NCBI GenBank assembly: GCA_965205525.1
Contig: OZ242171.1
Coordinates: 620,001-684,000 of the forward strand
Reading direction: 5' to 3'
DNA length: 64,000 nucleotides
From: G965205525 sp965205525
GTDB taxonomy: Bacteria; Pseudomonadota; Gammaproteobacteria; JABABF01
Below the pieces are notes generated by a model. The model ran no database searches. It was not told the DNA's origin and saw only the letters and a program-made list of their open reading frames with translations. The position numbers and the translations under genes are program-made. Below, piece after piece: positions 50,154-59,104 of the stretch (positions are counted from its first letter, which is position 1; the number at the start of each line of letters is the position of its first letter).

Positions 50154-51742
50154 AAAACGATAAGAGCGCACCTCCAGAACAGCCCGACAGCATTCCGCAA
50201 TTGCTGCGGACGGCGACGAAAAAATACGGTGATGCCCCGGCTCTCAGCTGTCTCGGCCACACCCTTTCGTTCTCGGACTTAGACACCCTCGCCGACCGCT
50301 TTGCCTGCCGGCTGCAGGGCCATACGGACCTGCATTCCGGGGAGCGCCTGATAATCCAGCTGAGCAATCTGCTGATCGGCCCCGCCGTGCTTTTCGGCAG
50401 CTTGCGGGCGGGCATGACTATCGTCAATGCCAATCCCCTTTTGACGATCTCTGAGCTTGAGCAGCAAATCACAGATTCCGGAGCCCGGGCGCTGGTGACC
50501 TTGGACGGCACTGCCGGTGCCACTGCTGCTGCGGGTCTCGGCGTGGAGCACCTGATGGTCACTTCCCCCGGGGATTTGCATCCGCCCCTGCGGCGCATCC
50601 TGCTCAACAGGGCATGGCAGCGGAGAACCGGGCGACCCTTCGTACCCGGCGCACGCCCCCTGCTTCCTGCTTTTAGAAAACTGGGAGGCGGTAAGCCCTG
50701 GCCAGTGCTGACGGAGATCGCTCTTCTTCAATACACCGGCGGCACCACCGGCCTGCCCAAGGGGGTAATGCTCGGGCACGACAACATCTGCGCCAATGTG
50801 CGGCAGATGGCGCCAGCCATGGAGAGCTTTCGGATGCCGGTGTCGTCCCGGGTTTTTCTGCCCCTGCCCCTGTACCACATTTATGCTTTTACCACCTTGC
50901 TGTGCTGTCTGCACTTAGGACATCACGTTGTCCTGATCCCCGACCCCAGGAACATTAACAGCATGCTGCGCGAATGGAATCGCTTTCCCTGTGAAGCATT
51001 TTTCGGGCTGAACACGCTTTTTGCCAGCCTATGCGCTCATCCGAAATTCAGGGCGCTGGACTTCGGCGCTCTTAGAATGACTATTTCCGGGGGCATGGCT
51101 CTGCAGCCGGAGACCGGGCGCAGATGGCAGGAGATCACCGGCAGCCCGATCCACGAGGGTTATGGCCTGACGGAGGCATCGCCGGTCATCTCGCTCAGCC
51201 CCGGAGATGCCAATCGGGTCGGCACAGTGGGACCGCCGCTGCAGGATACCGAGGTGCGGGTAGTGGATGCCGAGCGGCGGCCTCTGCCGGCTGGGGAGCG
51301 GGGCGAGCTTGAAGTGCGAGGCCCCCAGGTGATGCGCGGGTATTGGCATCGTCCCGAGGAGACAGCGGCAGCATTGGATGAAGAGGGCTGGCTTCGCACC
51401 GGCGATATCGCCGAACTCTCCGATGAGGGCTATATTCGCATTGTGGACCGCGCCAAGGACATGGTGATCGTCTCCGGCTTCAATGTCTATCCCGCTGAAG
51501 TGGAGAAAGTGGCCAGCTCCCATCCGGCAGTGCGAGAGTGCGTCGTGGTGGGCGTGCCGGATGAGAGCACCGGCGAAGCGGTCAAACTGGTGGTGGTGCC
51601 AAAGGGAGAGCCCCCCGAGCCGGAAGAGCTGCGGGCATGGTGCCGAAAACAGCTGACCGCCTACAAGGTGCCTCGTCAGGTGGAGTTCCGGGATGAACTG
51701 CCGAAATCCGGGGTCGGCAAGATCCTGCGCAGGGAGGTATAG
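50150..51742 (+). CDS. Long-chain fatty-acid-CoA ligase (FadD-type, ANL superfamily)
   Basis: A 530-residue ATP-dependent acyl-CoA synthetase. It has the P-loop-like LLQYTGGTTGLPKGVM, the adenylate motif YGLTEASPV, the hinge region GYIRIVDRAKDMVIVSGFN and the late catalytic lysine in SGVGKILRRE. GGGGGAGAG precedes the ATG. No relationship to the steroid cluster is needed; it is 30 kb away, and general fatty acid activation is the simplest role, though a bile-acid or steroid-acid ligase cannot be excluded. It converges on aroD. Confidence 0.88.
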   Translation: MKNDKSAPPEQPDSIPQLLRTATKKYGDAPALSCLGHTLSFSDLDTLADRFACRLQGHTDLHSGERLIIQLSNLLIGPAVLFGSLRAGMTIVNANPLLTISELEQQITDSGARALVTLDGTAGATAAAGLGVEHLMVTSPGDLHPPLRRILLNRAWQRRTGRPFVPGARPLLPAFRKLGGGKPWPVLTEIALLQYTGGTTGLPKGVMLGHDNICANVRQMAPAMESFRMPVSSRVFLPLPLYHIYAFTTLLCCLHLGHHVVLIPDPRNINSMLREWNRFPCEAFFGLNTLFASLCAHPKFRALDFGALRMTISGGMALQPETGRRWQEITGSPIHEGYGLTEASPVISLSPGDANRVGTVGPPLQDTEVRVVDAERRPLPAGERGELEVRGPQVMRGYWHRPEETAAALDEEGWLRTGDIAELSDEGYIRIVDRAKDMVIVSGFNVYPAEVEKVASSHPAVRECVVVGVPDESTGEAVKLVVVPKGEPPEPEELRAWCRKQLTAYKVPRQVEFRDELPKSGVGKILRREV

Positions 51743-51751
51743 GGCGGCAGT

Positions 51752-52447
51752 TTAATCGGCGGCTGGCGGGTACAGGACTGCCAGCAACTCCTGAGTCTGT
51801 GTAAGGGACATCTGTCCTGGCGCCCGCGCTTCGCTGCCGTCCGGGTGGGCATAGGCAAGCGGCGAGCCGAGAGCCGGGAGCAGTAGGCGGCACAGTGGCC
51901 CGAAGCGTCCCATGCCCACTGCAATGAGCGGGAGTCTCCTCCATTCCAAGAGAGCCTTTGCCAAGGCGCGCACATCGGCGAGGCTGTCCGTGAAGGCAGC
52001 AATTTTGACCGCATCTGCCCCTAGGGCAGATCCCCGTTCTGCCATTTCTGTCGGGTCTGCATCTTGCAGGCTGCCGTGCCAGGAGGCGATGGCTTTTTTC
52101 CCTGCGCTTTTTGCCATGTGAATGACTTTTTCTGCAATGTCCGATTGTATTTCAAGGTCCACCGCTGCTGCGTCTGTCAGCGTGGTCTGAAACAGTTTCA
52201 GCCGCTCTTCCTCGGTGCCGTCCCATTGCCCCAGCTCACTTTGCAGGCGGATGGTGACCAGCACCGGTGCGATTTGGGCAGCTTCGGCGATGCGCCGGCG
52301 AATGCTCTCTTCCTCCTGGGATTGAAAGGCATCTATGCGCAGCTCTGCGATATCCATGCCCGCAGCGGGGATGGGCTCTCGGTCAGTGAGGCTGACGGCC
52401 ACCAGGGGCCGCTCTGCCTGAATTGCATTGCCGATCTGAAATTTCAT
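51752..52447 (-). CDS. aroD: 3-dehydroquinate dehydratase type I
   Basis: A 231-residue shikimate-pathway enzyme. The type I signature residues are seen: the Glu of AELRIDAF, a catalytic histidine in IASWHGS and the Schiff-base lysine in AVKIAAFT. The N-terminal strand VAVSLTDRE fits the TIM-barrel start. It converges with the acyl-CoA ligase gene, nine bases apart. Most gammaproteobacteria outside the enterics carry type II AroQ, so a type I enzyme is a minor feature of note. Confidence 0.85.
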   Translation of the reverse strand: MKFQIGNAIQAERPLVAVSLTDREPIPAAGMDIAELRIDAFQSQEEESIRRRIAEAAQIAPVLVTIRLQSELGQWDGTEEERLKLFQTTLTDAAAVDLEIQSDIAEKVIHMAKSAGKKAIASWHGSLQDADPTEMAERGSALGADAVKIAAFTDSLADVRALAKALLEWRRLPLIAVGMGRFGPLCRLLLPALGSPLAYAHPDGSEARAPGQMSLTQTQELLAVLYPPAAD

Positions 52448-52526
52448 GTGCGGTGTGGGGGAGGGTGGCCGGGCGCGCGCCGATGATTATTGCAAAAAGA
52501 AGGCGAATAAAGCATATCAGGTAAAA

Positions 52527-52532
52527 TATAAT
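52527..52532 (+). promoter_or_regulatory. Perfect -10 element for the tRNA-Val/tRNA-Asp unit
   Basis: TATAAT at 52527-52532, 11 bases before tRNA-Val, in an AT-rich stretch. No strong -35 hexamer with proper spacing was identified. The two tRNAs are 11 bases apart and likely share this promoter, possibly with nadK. Confidence 0.5.
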
Positions 52533-52543
52533 CTTTGCAGCGG

Positions 52544-52619
52544 GGGTGGTTAGCTCAGCTGGGAGAGCGTCTGCCTTACACGCAGAAGGTCGGCGGTTCA
52601 AGCCCGTCACCACCCACCA
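52544..52619 (+). tRNA. tRNA-Val (anticodon TAC)
   Basis: A 76-base cloverleaf with acceptor GGGTGGT/ACCACCC, anticodon stem TCTGC/GCAGA, loop CTTACAC (anticodon TAC) and encoded CCA. It reads GTA and related valine codons. Confidence 0.96.
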
Positions 52620-52630
52620 ATGTTTTTCGC

Positions 52631-52707
52631 GGATCGGTAGTTCAGCTGGTTAGAATGCCGGCCTGTCACGCCGGAGGTCGCGGGTTCGAATCCCGTCCGG
52701 TCCGCCA
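52631..52707 (+). tRNA. tRNA-Asp (anticodon GTC)
   Basis: A 77-base cloverleaf with acceptor GGATCGG/CCGGTCC (one T-G pair), anticodon stem CCGGC/GCCGG, loop CTGTCAC (anticodon GTC), T-arm GCGGG/CCCGT and encoded CCA. G at the discriminator is the aspartate identity base. Confidence 0.96.
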
Positions 52708-52729
52708 TTTTTCATGTCCCCTTGTGCTA

Positions 52730-53572
52730 ATGCTCGGAGATTTCCGCACCATAGCCCTTCTGGGCCGAGACGAGAATACCCGGGTCGCCGAAACCCTGGA
52801 GGTGATCCGTCGCTTCTTGGAAGGGCGGGGGCTGGAGATCCGCATGGGGCAGGGGATGCAGGAGGTGCCGGAGGGCTGCGACCTGGCGGTGGTGGTGGGG
52901 GGAGATGGCAGCATGCTGGGCGCTGCCCGTGCCCTGGTGCAGGGCGGCGTGCCGGTGCTGGGTGTGAACTTGGGGCGGATCGGTTTCCTGGCGGACACCC
53001 TGCCGGGGCGGGTGGAGGCGGATTTGGCGGAAATCCTGAAAGGAAACTACATCGTTGAAGAGCGCTTTCTGCTGGATGCAGAGCTGTCCCGCAGCGGCAG
53101 TCCGGTAGGTGTCGGCGATGCCCTGAACGATGTGGTGGTCAGCTCTGGCACCTCGGCCCGGATGGTGGAGATGGAGCTCTACATAGACGACACTTTTATC
53201 TACAGCCAGCGCGCAGACGGCCTGATTGTGGCCACTCCCACCGGTTCCACGGCCTACTCCCTGTCGGCGGGGGGACCCATCATCCATCCGACCCTGAATG
53301 CCATGGTGCTGGTGCCGATGTTTCCCCATACCCTGAGCAGCCGGCCGCTGATGGCGGACGGCGATAGCACCGTCCGCATAGTCATCGCCGCCCATAACAC
53401 CCTGTACCCCCAGATCACCTGCGACGGCCAGATTGAATTGACGGCTCTGCCCGGGGACGAGGTGCAGATCCGCAAGAAACCGCGCCCTCTGCTCCTGCTG
53501 CATTCGCGCCACCATGATTTTTATGCGGCCTGTCGCGACAAGCTTGGCTGGGGCAAGCGCTTGGATGGCTGA
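52730..53572 (+). CDS. nadK: NAD kinase
   Basis: A 280-residue enzyme that phosphorylates NAD to NADP. It has the conserved GGDGSMLGAAR, NLGRIGFLAD, the NDVVV segment and ATPTGSTAYSLSAGGPI. The start ATG 52730 lies 22 bases after tRNA-Asp; GTG 52724 is close by. The frame opens upstream across both tRNAs only because they contain no stops. The rhomboid gene overlaps its 3' end by eight bases. Confidence 0.96.
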   Translation: MLGDFRTIALLGRDENTRVAETLEVIRRFLEGRGLEIRMGQGMQEVPEGCDLAVVVGGDGSMLGAARALVQGGVPVLGVNLGRIGFLADTLPGRVEADLAEILKGNYIVEERFLLDAELSRSGSPVGVGDALNDVVVSSGTSARMVEMELYIDDTFIYSQRADGLIVATPTGSTAYSLSAGGPIIHPTLNAMVLVPMFPHTLSSRPLMADGDSTVRIVIAAHNTLYPQITCDGQIELTALPGDEVQIRKKPRPLLLLHSRHHDFYAACRDKLGWGKRLDG

Positions 53573-54173
53573 ACTGCTGCGCCGCAACCCCATCACCTGC
53601 CTGTTTCTGGCGGGAGGACTCTTAGGCGCTCTTTTGGTGAGCCTGGACCCGTACGGAGGCCTGTGGCGTTTTCTTCTCTTCCCTGATTTTCGCTCCCCGG
53701 CCGGACCTCCTCCCGGGGAATACTGGCGGTGGGTGACGCCAATTTTTCTGCACTTCGGGGCCATGCACACCGCTTTTAACGGCCTCATGCTGTGGCTGTT
53801 TGGCATTCCCTTGGAGAGCATGAGAGGCGGGCCCAGGCTGGCATTCCTTCTGCTCGCTGCTGGCGTATTCTCCAATTACTGCCAGTACATAGTGTCTGGC
53901 TCCAACCTGTTCGGCGGCCTGTCCGGCGCCCTCTACGGGCTCGGCGGCTATATCTGGGTCTGGAATATGCTGCTGCCTGCTCGGGCAGTGCCGGTGCCCC
54001 CGGCGCTTATCGGGCTGCTTTTCATATCCCTCGCTCTCGGGCTCCTCGGCATCTTGGATTTTATCGTGGGCGGACGGGTAGCCAACACGGCGCACCTTGC
54101 AGGCCTGGGGGCGGGCGCACTGCTCGGCGCACTGGATGCGCTGGGCTGGGGAGCCGAGGAGGGCAGACGATGA
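53565..54173 (+). CDS. Rhomboid-family intramembrane serine protease
   Basis: A 202-residue integral membrane protease. The catalytic serine is Ser120 in GGLSGALYG and the histidine is His177 in ANTAHLAGL; the supporting HTAFNG segment is at 68-73. Six hydrophobic helices can be counted and no cytoplasmic N-domain is present, the minimal GlpG core. Its start overlaps nadK by eight bases and its stop overlaps the DUF2797 ATG (ATGA). The order nadK, rhomboid, DUF2797 and pepN recalls pseudomonad chromosomes. Confidence 0.9.
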   Translation: MAELLRRNPITCLFLAGGLLGALLVSLDPYGGLWRFLLFPDFRSPAGPPPGEYWRWVTPIFLHFGAMHTAFNGLMLWLFGIPLESMRGGPRLAFLLLAAGVFSNYCQYIVSGSNLFGGLSGALYGLGGYIWVWNMLLPARAVPVPPALIGLLFISLALGLLGILDFIVGGRVANTAHLAGLGAGALLGALDALGWGAEEGRR

Positions 54174-55009
54174 TTAAAGCGAGGGGTGATTTGCGCAAGA
54201 TGGATGTGGCGCTGGAGCGGGGCTCTGCCGTTTATCACCTGCGCCTTGAAGGAGAGGAGCCTCTGCTCCTGGATTCGCTGCTAGGGCGGCACATCTCTCT
54301 TTGTCATAATGGCGATATCCGCTGTATTCATTGCGGGCGTGCCACCCGCAAGAGCTTCAGCCAGGGTTATTGCTTTCCCTGCTGTCGGGACTTGGCCCGC
54401 TGCGACCTGTGCATTATGCAGCCCACCCGCTGCCACTATGCAGAGGGCACCTGCCGGGAGCCCGAATGGGCGCAGGGGCACTGCATGACCGAGCACCTGG
54501 TGTATCTGGCTAACACCTCTGGCCTCAAGGTGGGTCTCACTCGCAGGGGCCATGAGCAGACCCGCTGGCTGGACCAGGGGGCGGTGCAGGCACTGCCGAT
54601 ACTGGCGGCTTCCAGCCGCCAGGTGGCCGGTTTCCTGGAAGAGGCAATCAGGGGGCAGGGCGTGAAGGACAGTACCAATTGGAAAGGCATGCTGTCTGGG
54701 AATACCGATGAAATGGATTTGGAGGCAGAGCGGGATGCGCTGCTGGCGGCAGCGGCAAAGAGTCTGGAATCCATCCGCCAGCGTTTTGGCAAAGAGAGTG
54801 TCCGAGCCCTGTCCGAGGAGAAGCCGGTGACCATCCGCTATCCCTTCTTTCGACCGCCCCCAAAGAAGCTGATCGCCCTCAGCTTAGACCGTCAGCCGGA
54901 GCTGGAGGGCACACTGCACGGGGTCAAGGGGCAGTACCTGGTGTTTGAAGGGGGCGTCATCAATTTGCGCAAGTTTGCTGGCTACCATGTTGAACTCCAT
55001 GCTGCGTGA
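54170..55009 (+). CDS. DUF2797 family protein with a cysteine-rich N-terminus
   Basis: A 279-residue protein of the uncharacterised DUF2797 family. Residues about 40-75 contain pairs of cysteines (IRCIHCGRAT, YCFPCCRDL, CDLC) that may bind zinc. A following strand-loop segment, YLANTSGLKVGLTR, resembles the GIY-YIG catalytic region, a relation I infer only from pattern. Start ATG 54170 overlaps the rhomboid stop. It overlaps the pepN start by about 20 bases. No function is known to me. Confidence 0.82.
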   Translation: MIKARGDLRKMDVALERGSAVYHLRLEGEEPLLLDSLLGRHISLCHNGDIRCIHCGRATRKSFSQGYCFPCCRDLARCDLCIMQPTRCHYAEGTCREPEWAQGHCMTEHLVYLANTSGLKVGLTRRGHEQTRWLDQGAVQALPILAASSRQVAGFLEEAIRGQGVKDSTNWKGMLSGNTDEMDLEAERDALLAAAAKSLESIRQRFGKESVRALSEEKPVTIRYPFFRPPPKKLIALSLDRQPELEGTLHGVKGQYLVFEGGVINLRKFAGYHVELHAA

Positions 55010-57650
55010 CGGCGGTCCCCGCCCTGAACCGGTGCGCTTGGCGGACTATCGTCCGCCCCCTTTCCTGGTAGAGCGCACCGAGCTGCATTTTGTCTTGGAC
55101 GAGACTGACACCCGGGTGCGCTCTCGCCTGCATTTGCGGCGCAACCCGGCCGGGGCGGCGAGAGCGCCCTTGGAGCTCTATCGGCGGGGGCTGGAGGTGG
55201 TACGGCTGGCGGTGGACGGGGCACCCCCGAAAAAACTGCGGGAGGAGGAGGGCAGGCTGCTCCTGGAGGAACTGCCGGAGCGGGCCGTGCTGGAATGCGA
55301 GACCAGGCTCTGCCCCCGGGACAACACCGCCCTGGAGGGGCTGTACCTGTCCCGAGGGCTGTTCTGCACAGACTGCGAACCGGAGGGTTTTCGCCGCATC
55401 ACTTGTTTTCCGGATCGCCCGGATGTGCTGTCGGTATTCACGGTCACCCTGGAGGCGGACCGGGAGCGCTGCCCCGTTCTCCTCTCCAACGGCAACCCGG
55501 TGTCCAGGGAGGAGCTGCCCGGTGGACGCTGCCGGGTCGTGTGGCATGACCCCTTTCCCAAGCCCTGCTACCTGTTTGCGCTGGTGGCGGGGGACTTGCG
55601 CTGCTTTGAAGATTCCTTTGTCACCCGCTCCGGGCGTCGGGTGCCCCTTAGGATTTACGTAGAGGAGAAGGATTTGGACAAATGCGGCCACGCCATGGAG
55701 AGCCTCAAGAGTGCTATGCGCTGGGACGAGGAGAACTACGGCCGAGAGTACGATTTGGATGTCTACATGATCGTCGCTATTGACGACTTCAACTCCGGTG
55801 CCATGGAGAACAAGGGGCTGAACCTATTTAATACTGCCTGCATTCTCACTGATCCCGATGTGGCCACGGACGCCGCCAGCCGTCGGGTGGAGAGCATTGT
55901 CGCCCACGAGTATTTTCACAACTGGTCCGGCAATCGGGTCACATGCAGGGACTGGTTTCAGCTGAGCCTGAAGGAGGGGTTCACCGTATTCCGAGAGGCC
56001 AGCTTCGCCGCCGATACCGGCATCGCGCTCCTGCGCCGGGTGGAGGATGTCTCGCTTCTGCGGAGCGTGCAATTTGCCGAGGATGCCGGCCCTCTGGCCC
56101 ACCCGGTGCGCCCTGCTTCCTATCTTGAAATCTCCAACTTTTATACCGCCACCGTGTACGAAAAGGGTGCAGAGGTGGCGCGTATGCTGCATGCCCTGCT
56201 GGGTGCAGAGGATTTCCGGCGGGGCGCGGAGCTGTACTTTGAGCGGCACGATGGGGGCGCGGCCACCTGCGAGGATTTTCTAGCGGCTATGGCGGAGGCG
56301 AGCGGGCGCGATTTGTCTCAGTTTCAGCGCTGGTATTCCCAGGCCGGCACGCCCCGCCTCAAGGTGCGGGGGGAGTGGGATGCCGGGGCTTGCCGCTATA
56401 CCCTGCAGGTGGCGCAGTCCTGCCCGCCGACACCGGGACAGCCGCACAAGCAGCCTTTGCATATCCCGCTGGTGATGGGCCTGGTGGGGGAGAAGGGTCC
56501 TCTGCCGCTCTGCCTGGGCGGGGAGAGACTGGGTGCTGAAACCGTTCTGAATATTACCGAACGGGAGCACTGCTTTGTATTTGAAGAGGTGAAGGAGATG
56601 CCGGTGCCCTCCCTGCTGCGGAATTTCTCTGCACCGGTGCAGGTGGATTTTCCGTATCAGGAGGAGGATCTGCTCCGCCTGGCGTGGCGAGATGCAGATC
56701 CCTTTTGCCGCTGGGATGCCATGCAGCGTCTGGGCGCAGATGCGGTGATGGCTGGTGCGGGGGTCTGGCGGGCGGGGGAGAGCCGGACGGCATCGCCGGC
56801 CCTGGTGAGTGCCTGCGGTGAAATTCTGGTGGCGGCGGATGAAGATCCGGGCCTGGCAGCGGTTATGCTGAGGCTGCCGGATGAAATGACTTTGGCGGCC
56901 CGGGAGGACGCGGCCGATATAGAGGCCATCTATCACGGCCGTCTGCAGGTGGAGCGGGAGCTGGCAGCAGCGCTGGGAACGGACATGGAGGCGGCCTGGC
57001 GGGGGGGGCGGAGCACGGGGCGCTGCATGGATGCCGAGGCCATGGGGCGCCGCGCCCTGGCCGGGCTGTGCCTGTCCCGACTCGCTCTCTTGGAGTCATC
57101 AGACATTCTCACTGCCTGCCAGGAGCAGTATCGGGATGCCGAAACTCTGCAGGAGCGCCTGACGGCCCTTTTGGCGCTTGTCAACTGGACGGGAGCGGAA
57201 GCAGAGGAGCCCCGTCGCCAGGCATTGGCAGACTTTCATCGCCGCTGGCATCACGAGCCCCTGGCGCTCAATCACTGGTTCCAGGTGCAGGCCTGCTGTC
57301 GCCGGCCAGGCACCTTGGAGCGTCTGCGGGCGCTGATGGCGCGCCCGGATTTCAATCCGGACAACCCGAACATGCTGCGCGCCACCGTGGGCGCTTTCTG
57401 CCGGAACCTGATCAACTTCCATGCCGCCGACGGCAGCGGCTACGCTTTCCTCGCCGAGCAGGTGCTGGCGCTGGATCCACGCAACCCGCAGCTGGCTGCC
57501 CGTTTTCTGACACTCCTCATCCGCTGGCAGAAGCTGCTGCCTGAGAAGGCCGCTAAAATGCAGGAGCAGCTAAAGCGCATACAGAGCACCGGGCATCTTT
57601 CCCGGGATGTGTACGAGGTGGTTGAGCAGAGCCTGTCTGTACTAAAATAG
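54987..57650 (+). CDS. pepN: Aminopeptidase N (M1 family)
   Basis: An 887-residue zinc aminopeptidase. It shows the substrate-anchor GAMENKG, the zinc site HEYFHNWSGNR with a following glutamate, and a long helical C-terminal domain. Its length matches E. coli PepN (870). ATG 54987 or 54999 could be the start; both overlap the DUF2797 gene end by 11 to 23 bases. Cytoplasmic turnover of peptides is its known role. Confidence 0.95.
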   Translation: MLNSMLRDGGPRPEPVRLADYRPPPFLVERTELHFVLDETDTRVRSRLHLRRNPAGAARAPLELYRRGLEVVRLAVDGAPPKKLREEEGRLLLEELPERAVLECETRLCPRDNTALEGLYLSRGLFCTDCEPEGFRRITCFPDRPDVLSVFTVTLEADRERCPVLLSNGNPVSREELPGGRCRVVWHDPFPKPCYLFALVAGDLRCFEDSFVTRSGRRVPLRIYVEEKDLDKCGHAMESLKSAMRWDEENYGREYDLDVYMIVAIDDFNSGAMENKGLNLFNTACILTDPDVATDAASRRVESIVAHEYFHNWSGNRVTCRDWFQLSLKEGFTVFREASFAADTGIALLRRVEDVSLLRSVQFAEDAGPLAHPVRPASYLEISNFYTATVYEKGAEVARMLHALLGAEDFRRGAELYFERHDGGAATCEDFLAAMAEASGRDLSQFQRWYSQAGTPRLKVRGEWDAGACRYTLQVAQSCPPTPGQPHKQPLHIPLVMGLVGEKGPLPLCLGGERLGAETVLNITEREHCFVFEEVKEMPVPSLLRNFSAPVQVDFPYQEEDLLRLAWRDADPFCRWDAMQRLGADAVMAGAGVWRAGESRTASPALVSACGEILVAADEDPGLAAVMLRLPDEMTLAAREDAADIEAIYHGRLQVERELAAALGTDMEAAWRGGRSTGRCMDAEAMGRRALAGLCLSRLALLESSDILTACQEQYRDAETLQERLTALLALVNWTGAEAEEPRRQALADFHRRWHHEPLALNHWFQVQACCRRPGTLERLRALMARPDFNPDNPNMLRATVGAFCRNLINFHAADGSGYAFLAEQVLALDPRNPQLAARFLTLLIRWQKLLPEKAAKMQEQLKRIQSTGHLSRDVYEVVEQSLSVLK

Positions 57651-57747
57651 GTGCGCATATCAAGGCGGCAGCCTTCGCTGGTCGGCGCGCGCATTGCAGA
57701 TTGGCGTTTCAGCTTTGCTAAGCGGCATAGGGCGGGAGGAGTTTTTT

Positions 57748-58227
57748 ATGATTGAATTTGTCGTTTTGTGGTGGCAGTGGGTTGTGCTGGGCCTTGTCAT
57801 GCTGATTTTAGATGTTGTCATACTGGGCAGTACCGGCATTATTTTGTGGTTCGGCGCAGGCGCTATTGCCGTCGGCATGTGGATGTTCTTCGGGCCCGCA
57901 ACGCCGTCCTGGGTCCAGTTTGTGCTATGGATGGTGTTTTCCATCGTGCCGCTGGTCTCATGGATGTTTTTTTACAGGCCCCGGGCAGATCGTCGCCGCA
58001 TCGCCGAAGCCGCCCAGGAAGTGATTGGCGCAATCGGCGTGGTGGTGCAGGCAGCCGTGCAGGATGACGGCGTTTGTCGCGGCACGATTCGCCTGCAGAG
58101 GCCTTTCGCCAGACGCGATATATGGAAGTTTCAAAGCGATGAAGCCCTCGCGCAGGGCAATCGGGCGGCAGTCATGCATGTTGGAGATGACGGTCTTTTA
58201 GCAGTTCACAGAGAATCGGAGGCTTGA
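57748..58227 (+). CDS. NfeD-like membrane protein
   Basis: A 159-residue protein with two to three membrane helices (residues 5-75) and a small C-terminal OB-fold-like domain after a basic turn (RPRADRRR). It is the partner normally encoded next to a band-7/QmcA-type protein, as here: the QmcA gene begins four bases later. ATG 57748 has GGGAGGAG upstream; the frame is open to 57694. Likely supports SPFH-protein membrane complexes. Confidence 0.86.
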   Translation: MIEFVVLWWQWVVLGLVMLILDVVILGSTGIILWFGAGAIAVGMWMFFGPATPSWVQFVLWMVFSIVPLVSWMFFYRPRADRRRIAEAAQEVIGAIGVVVQAAVQDDGVCRGTIRLQRPFARRDIWKFQSDEALAQGNRAAVMHVGDDGLLAVHRESEA

Positions 58228-58231
58228 TCTC

Positions 58232-59080
58232 ATGAGCCCAGAAATTATTGGCTTTATCCTTTTTTTACTATCCGCAGCGGTCATCGGCTACGGGGTGCGC
58301 ACCGTGCCCCAGGGACACGAGTGGATTGTTGAGCGCTTTGGAAAGTACCATCGCACGCTCTCTCCGGGCCTGTCGGTGATCATCCCGTTCTTTGACCGTA
58401 TTGCCTACCGCTTAGACATGCGCGATATCCCGCTGGACATAGAGCGGCAGGAGGTGATCACCAGGGACAATGCGGTCATCCAGACCAATGCCATCGCTTT
58501 TATCAAGGTGACGGACCCGGTGGCAGCGGTTTACGGCATCACCAATTTCTTTCTCGGTGTGCGCAACCTGGTGCAGACTTCGCTGCGCTCCATTATCGGC
58601 AGCATGGACTTGGATGAGGCGCTTTCCTCCCGGGAGCAGATCAAGCACAAGCTGCGCGACCAGCTGGCGACTGAAATGGGAGATTGGGGCCTGGTCCTGA
58701 AATCCGTGGAGATACAGGATATTGAGCCTTCCGAATCCATGCAGCAGGCGATGGAGCAGCAGGCTGCCGCCGAGCGTGACCGCAAGGCGATGGTCACCCG
58801 GGCCGAGGGAGAAAAGCAGGCAGCTATTCTGCAGGCAGAGGGACGGCTGGAATCAGCCAAGCGCGATGCCACGGCGGAGGTGACGCTGGCGGATGCGTCC
58901 AAGAAGGCGATCCAGCTGATCCGAGAGACCACGGAGGATGACAGGCTGCCTCTGACCTTCCTCCTCGGCCAGCGCTATATTGAGGCAATGCAGTCCTTGG
59001 CTGCCTCCGATAACGGCAAGTTTGTCGTATTGCCCGCCGACCTGCAGGAAAGCCTTGGCGGCCTTTTGTCCCGAAAATAA
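58232..59080 (+). CDS. qmcA: SPFH/band 7 protein QmcA-like
   Basis: A 282-residue SPFH-domain protein. It has one N-terminal membrane anchor, the band-7 domain (VPQGHEWIVERFGKYHRTL and a central RSIIGSMDLDEALSSR), then a coiled coil (EQQAAAERDRKAMVTRAEG) typical of the paraslipin/QmcA branch. It forms oligomeric assemblies at the membrane and with NfeD-like proteins in quality control. It converges with batD, 24 bases apart. Confidence 0.95.
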   Translation: MSPEIIGFILFLLSAAVIGYGVRTVPQGHEWIVERFGKYHRTLSPGLSVIIPFFDRIAYRLDMRDIPLDIERQEVITRDNAVIQTNAIAFIKVTDPVAAVYGITNFFLGVRNLVQTSLRSIIGSMDLDEALSSREQIKHKLRDQLATEMGDWGLVLKSVEIQDIEPSESMQQAMEQQAAAERDRKAMVTRAEGEKQAAILQAEGRLESAKRDATAEVTLADASKKAIQLIRETTEDDRLPLTFLLGQRYIEAMQSLAASDNGKFVVLPADLQESLGGLLSRK

Positions 59081-59104
59081 TTGCCCCCAAAGGCAGCGGA
59101 CGCT

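Noticed and set aside
52535..52729. Open frame across tRNA-Val and tRNA-Asp leading into nadK
   Set aside because: The peptide is the translation of the two tRNA genes; nadK starts at ATG 52730.
57001..57008. G8 tract inside pepN as possible phase-variable site
   Set aside because: G-rich runs recur in this genome by composition, and PepN is a housekeeping enzyme far from its start; no evidence of variation.
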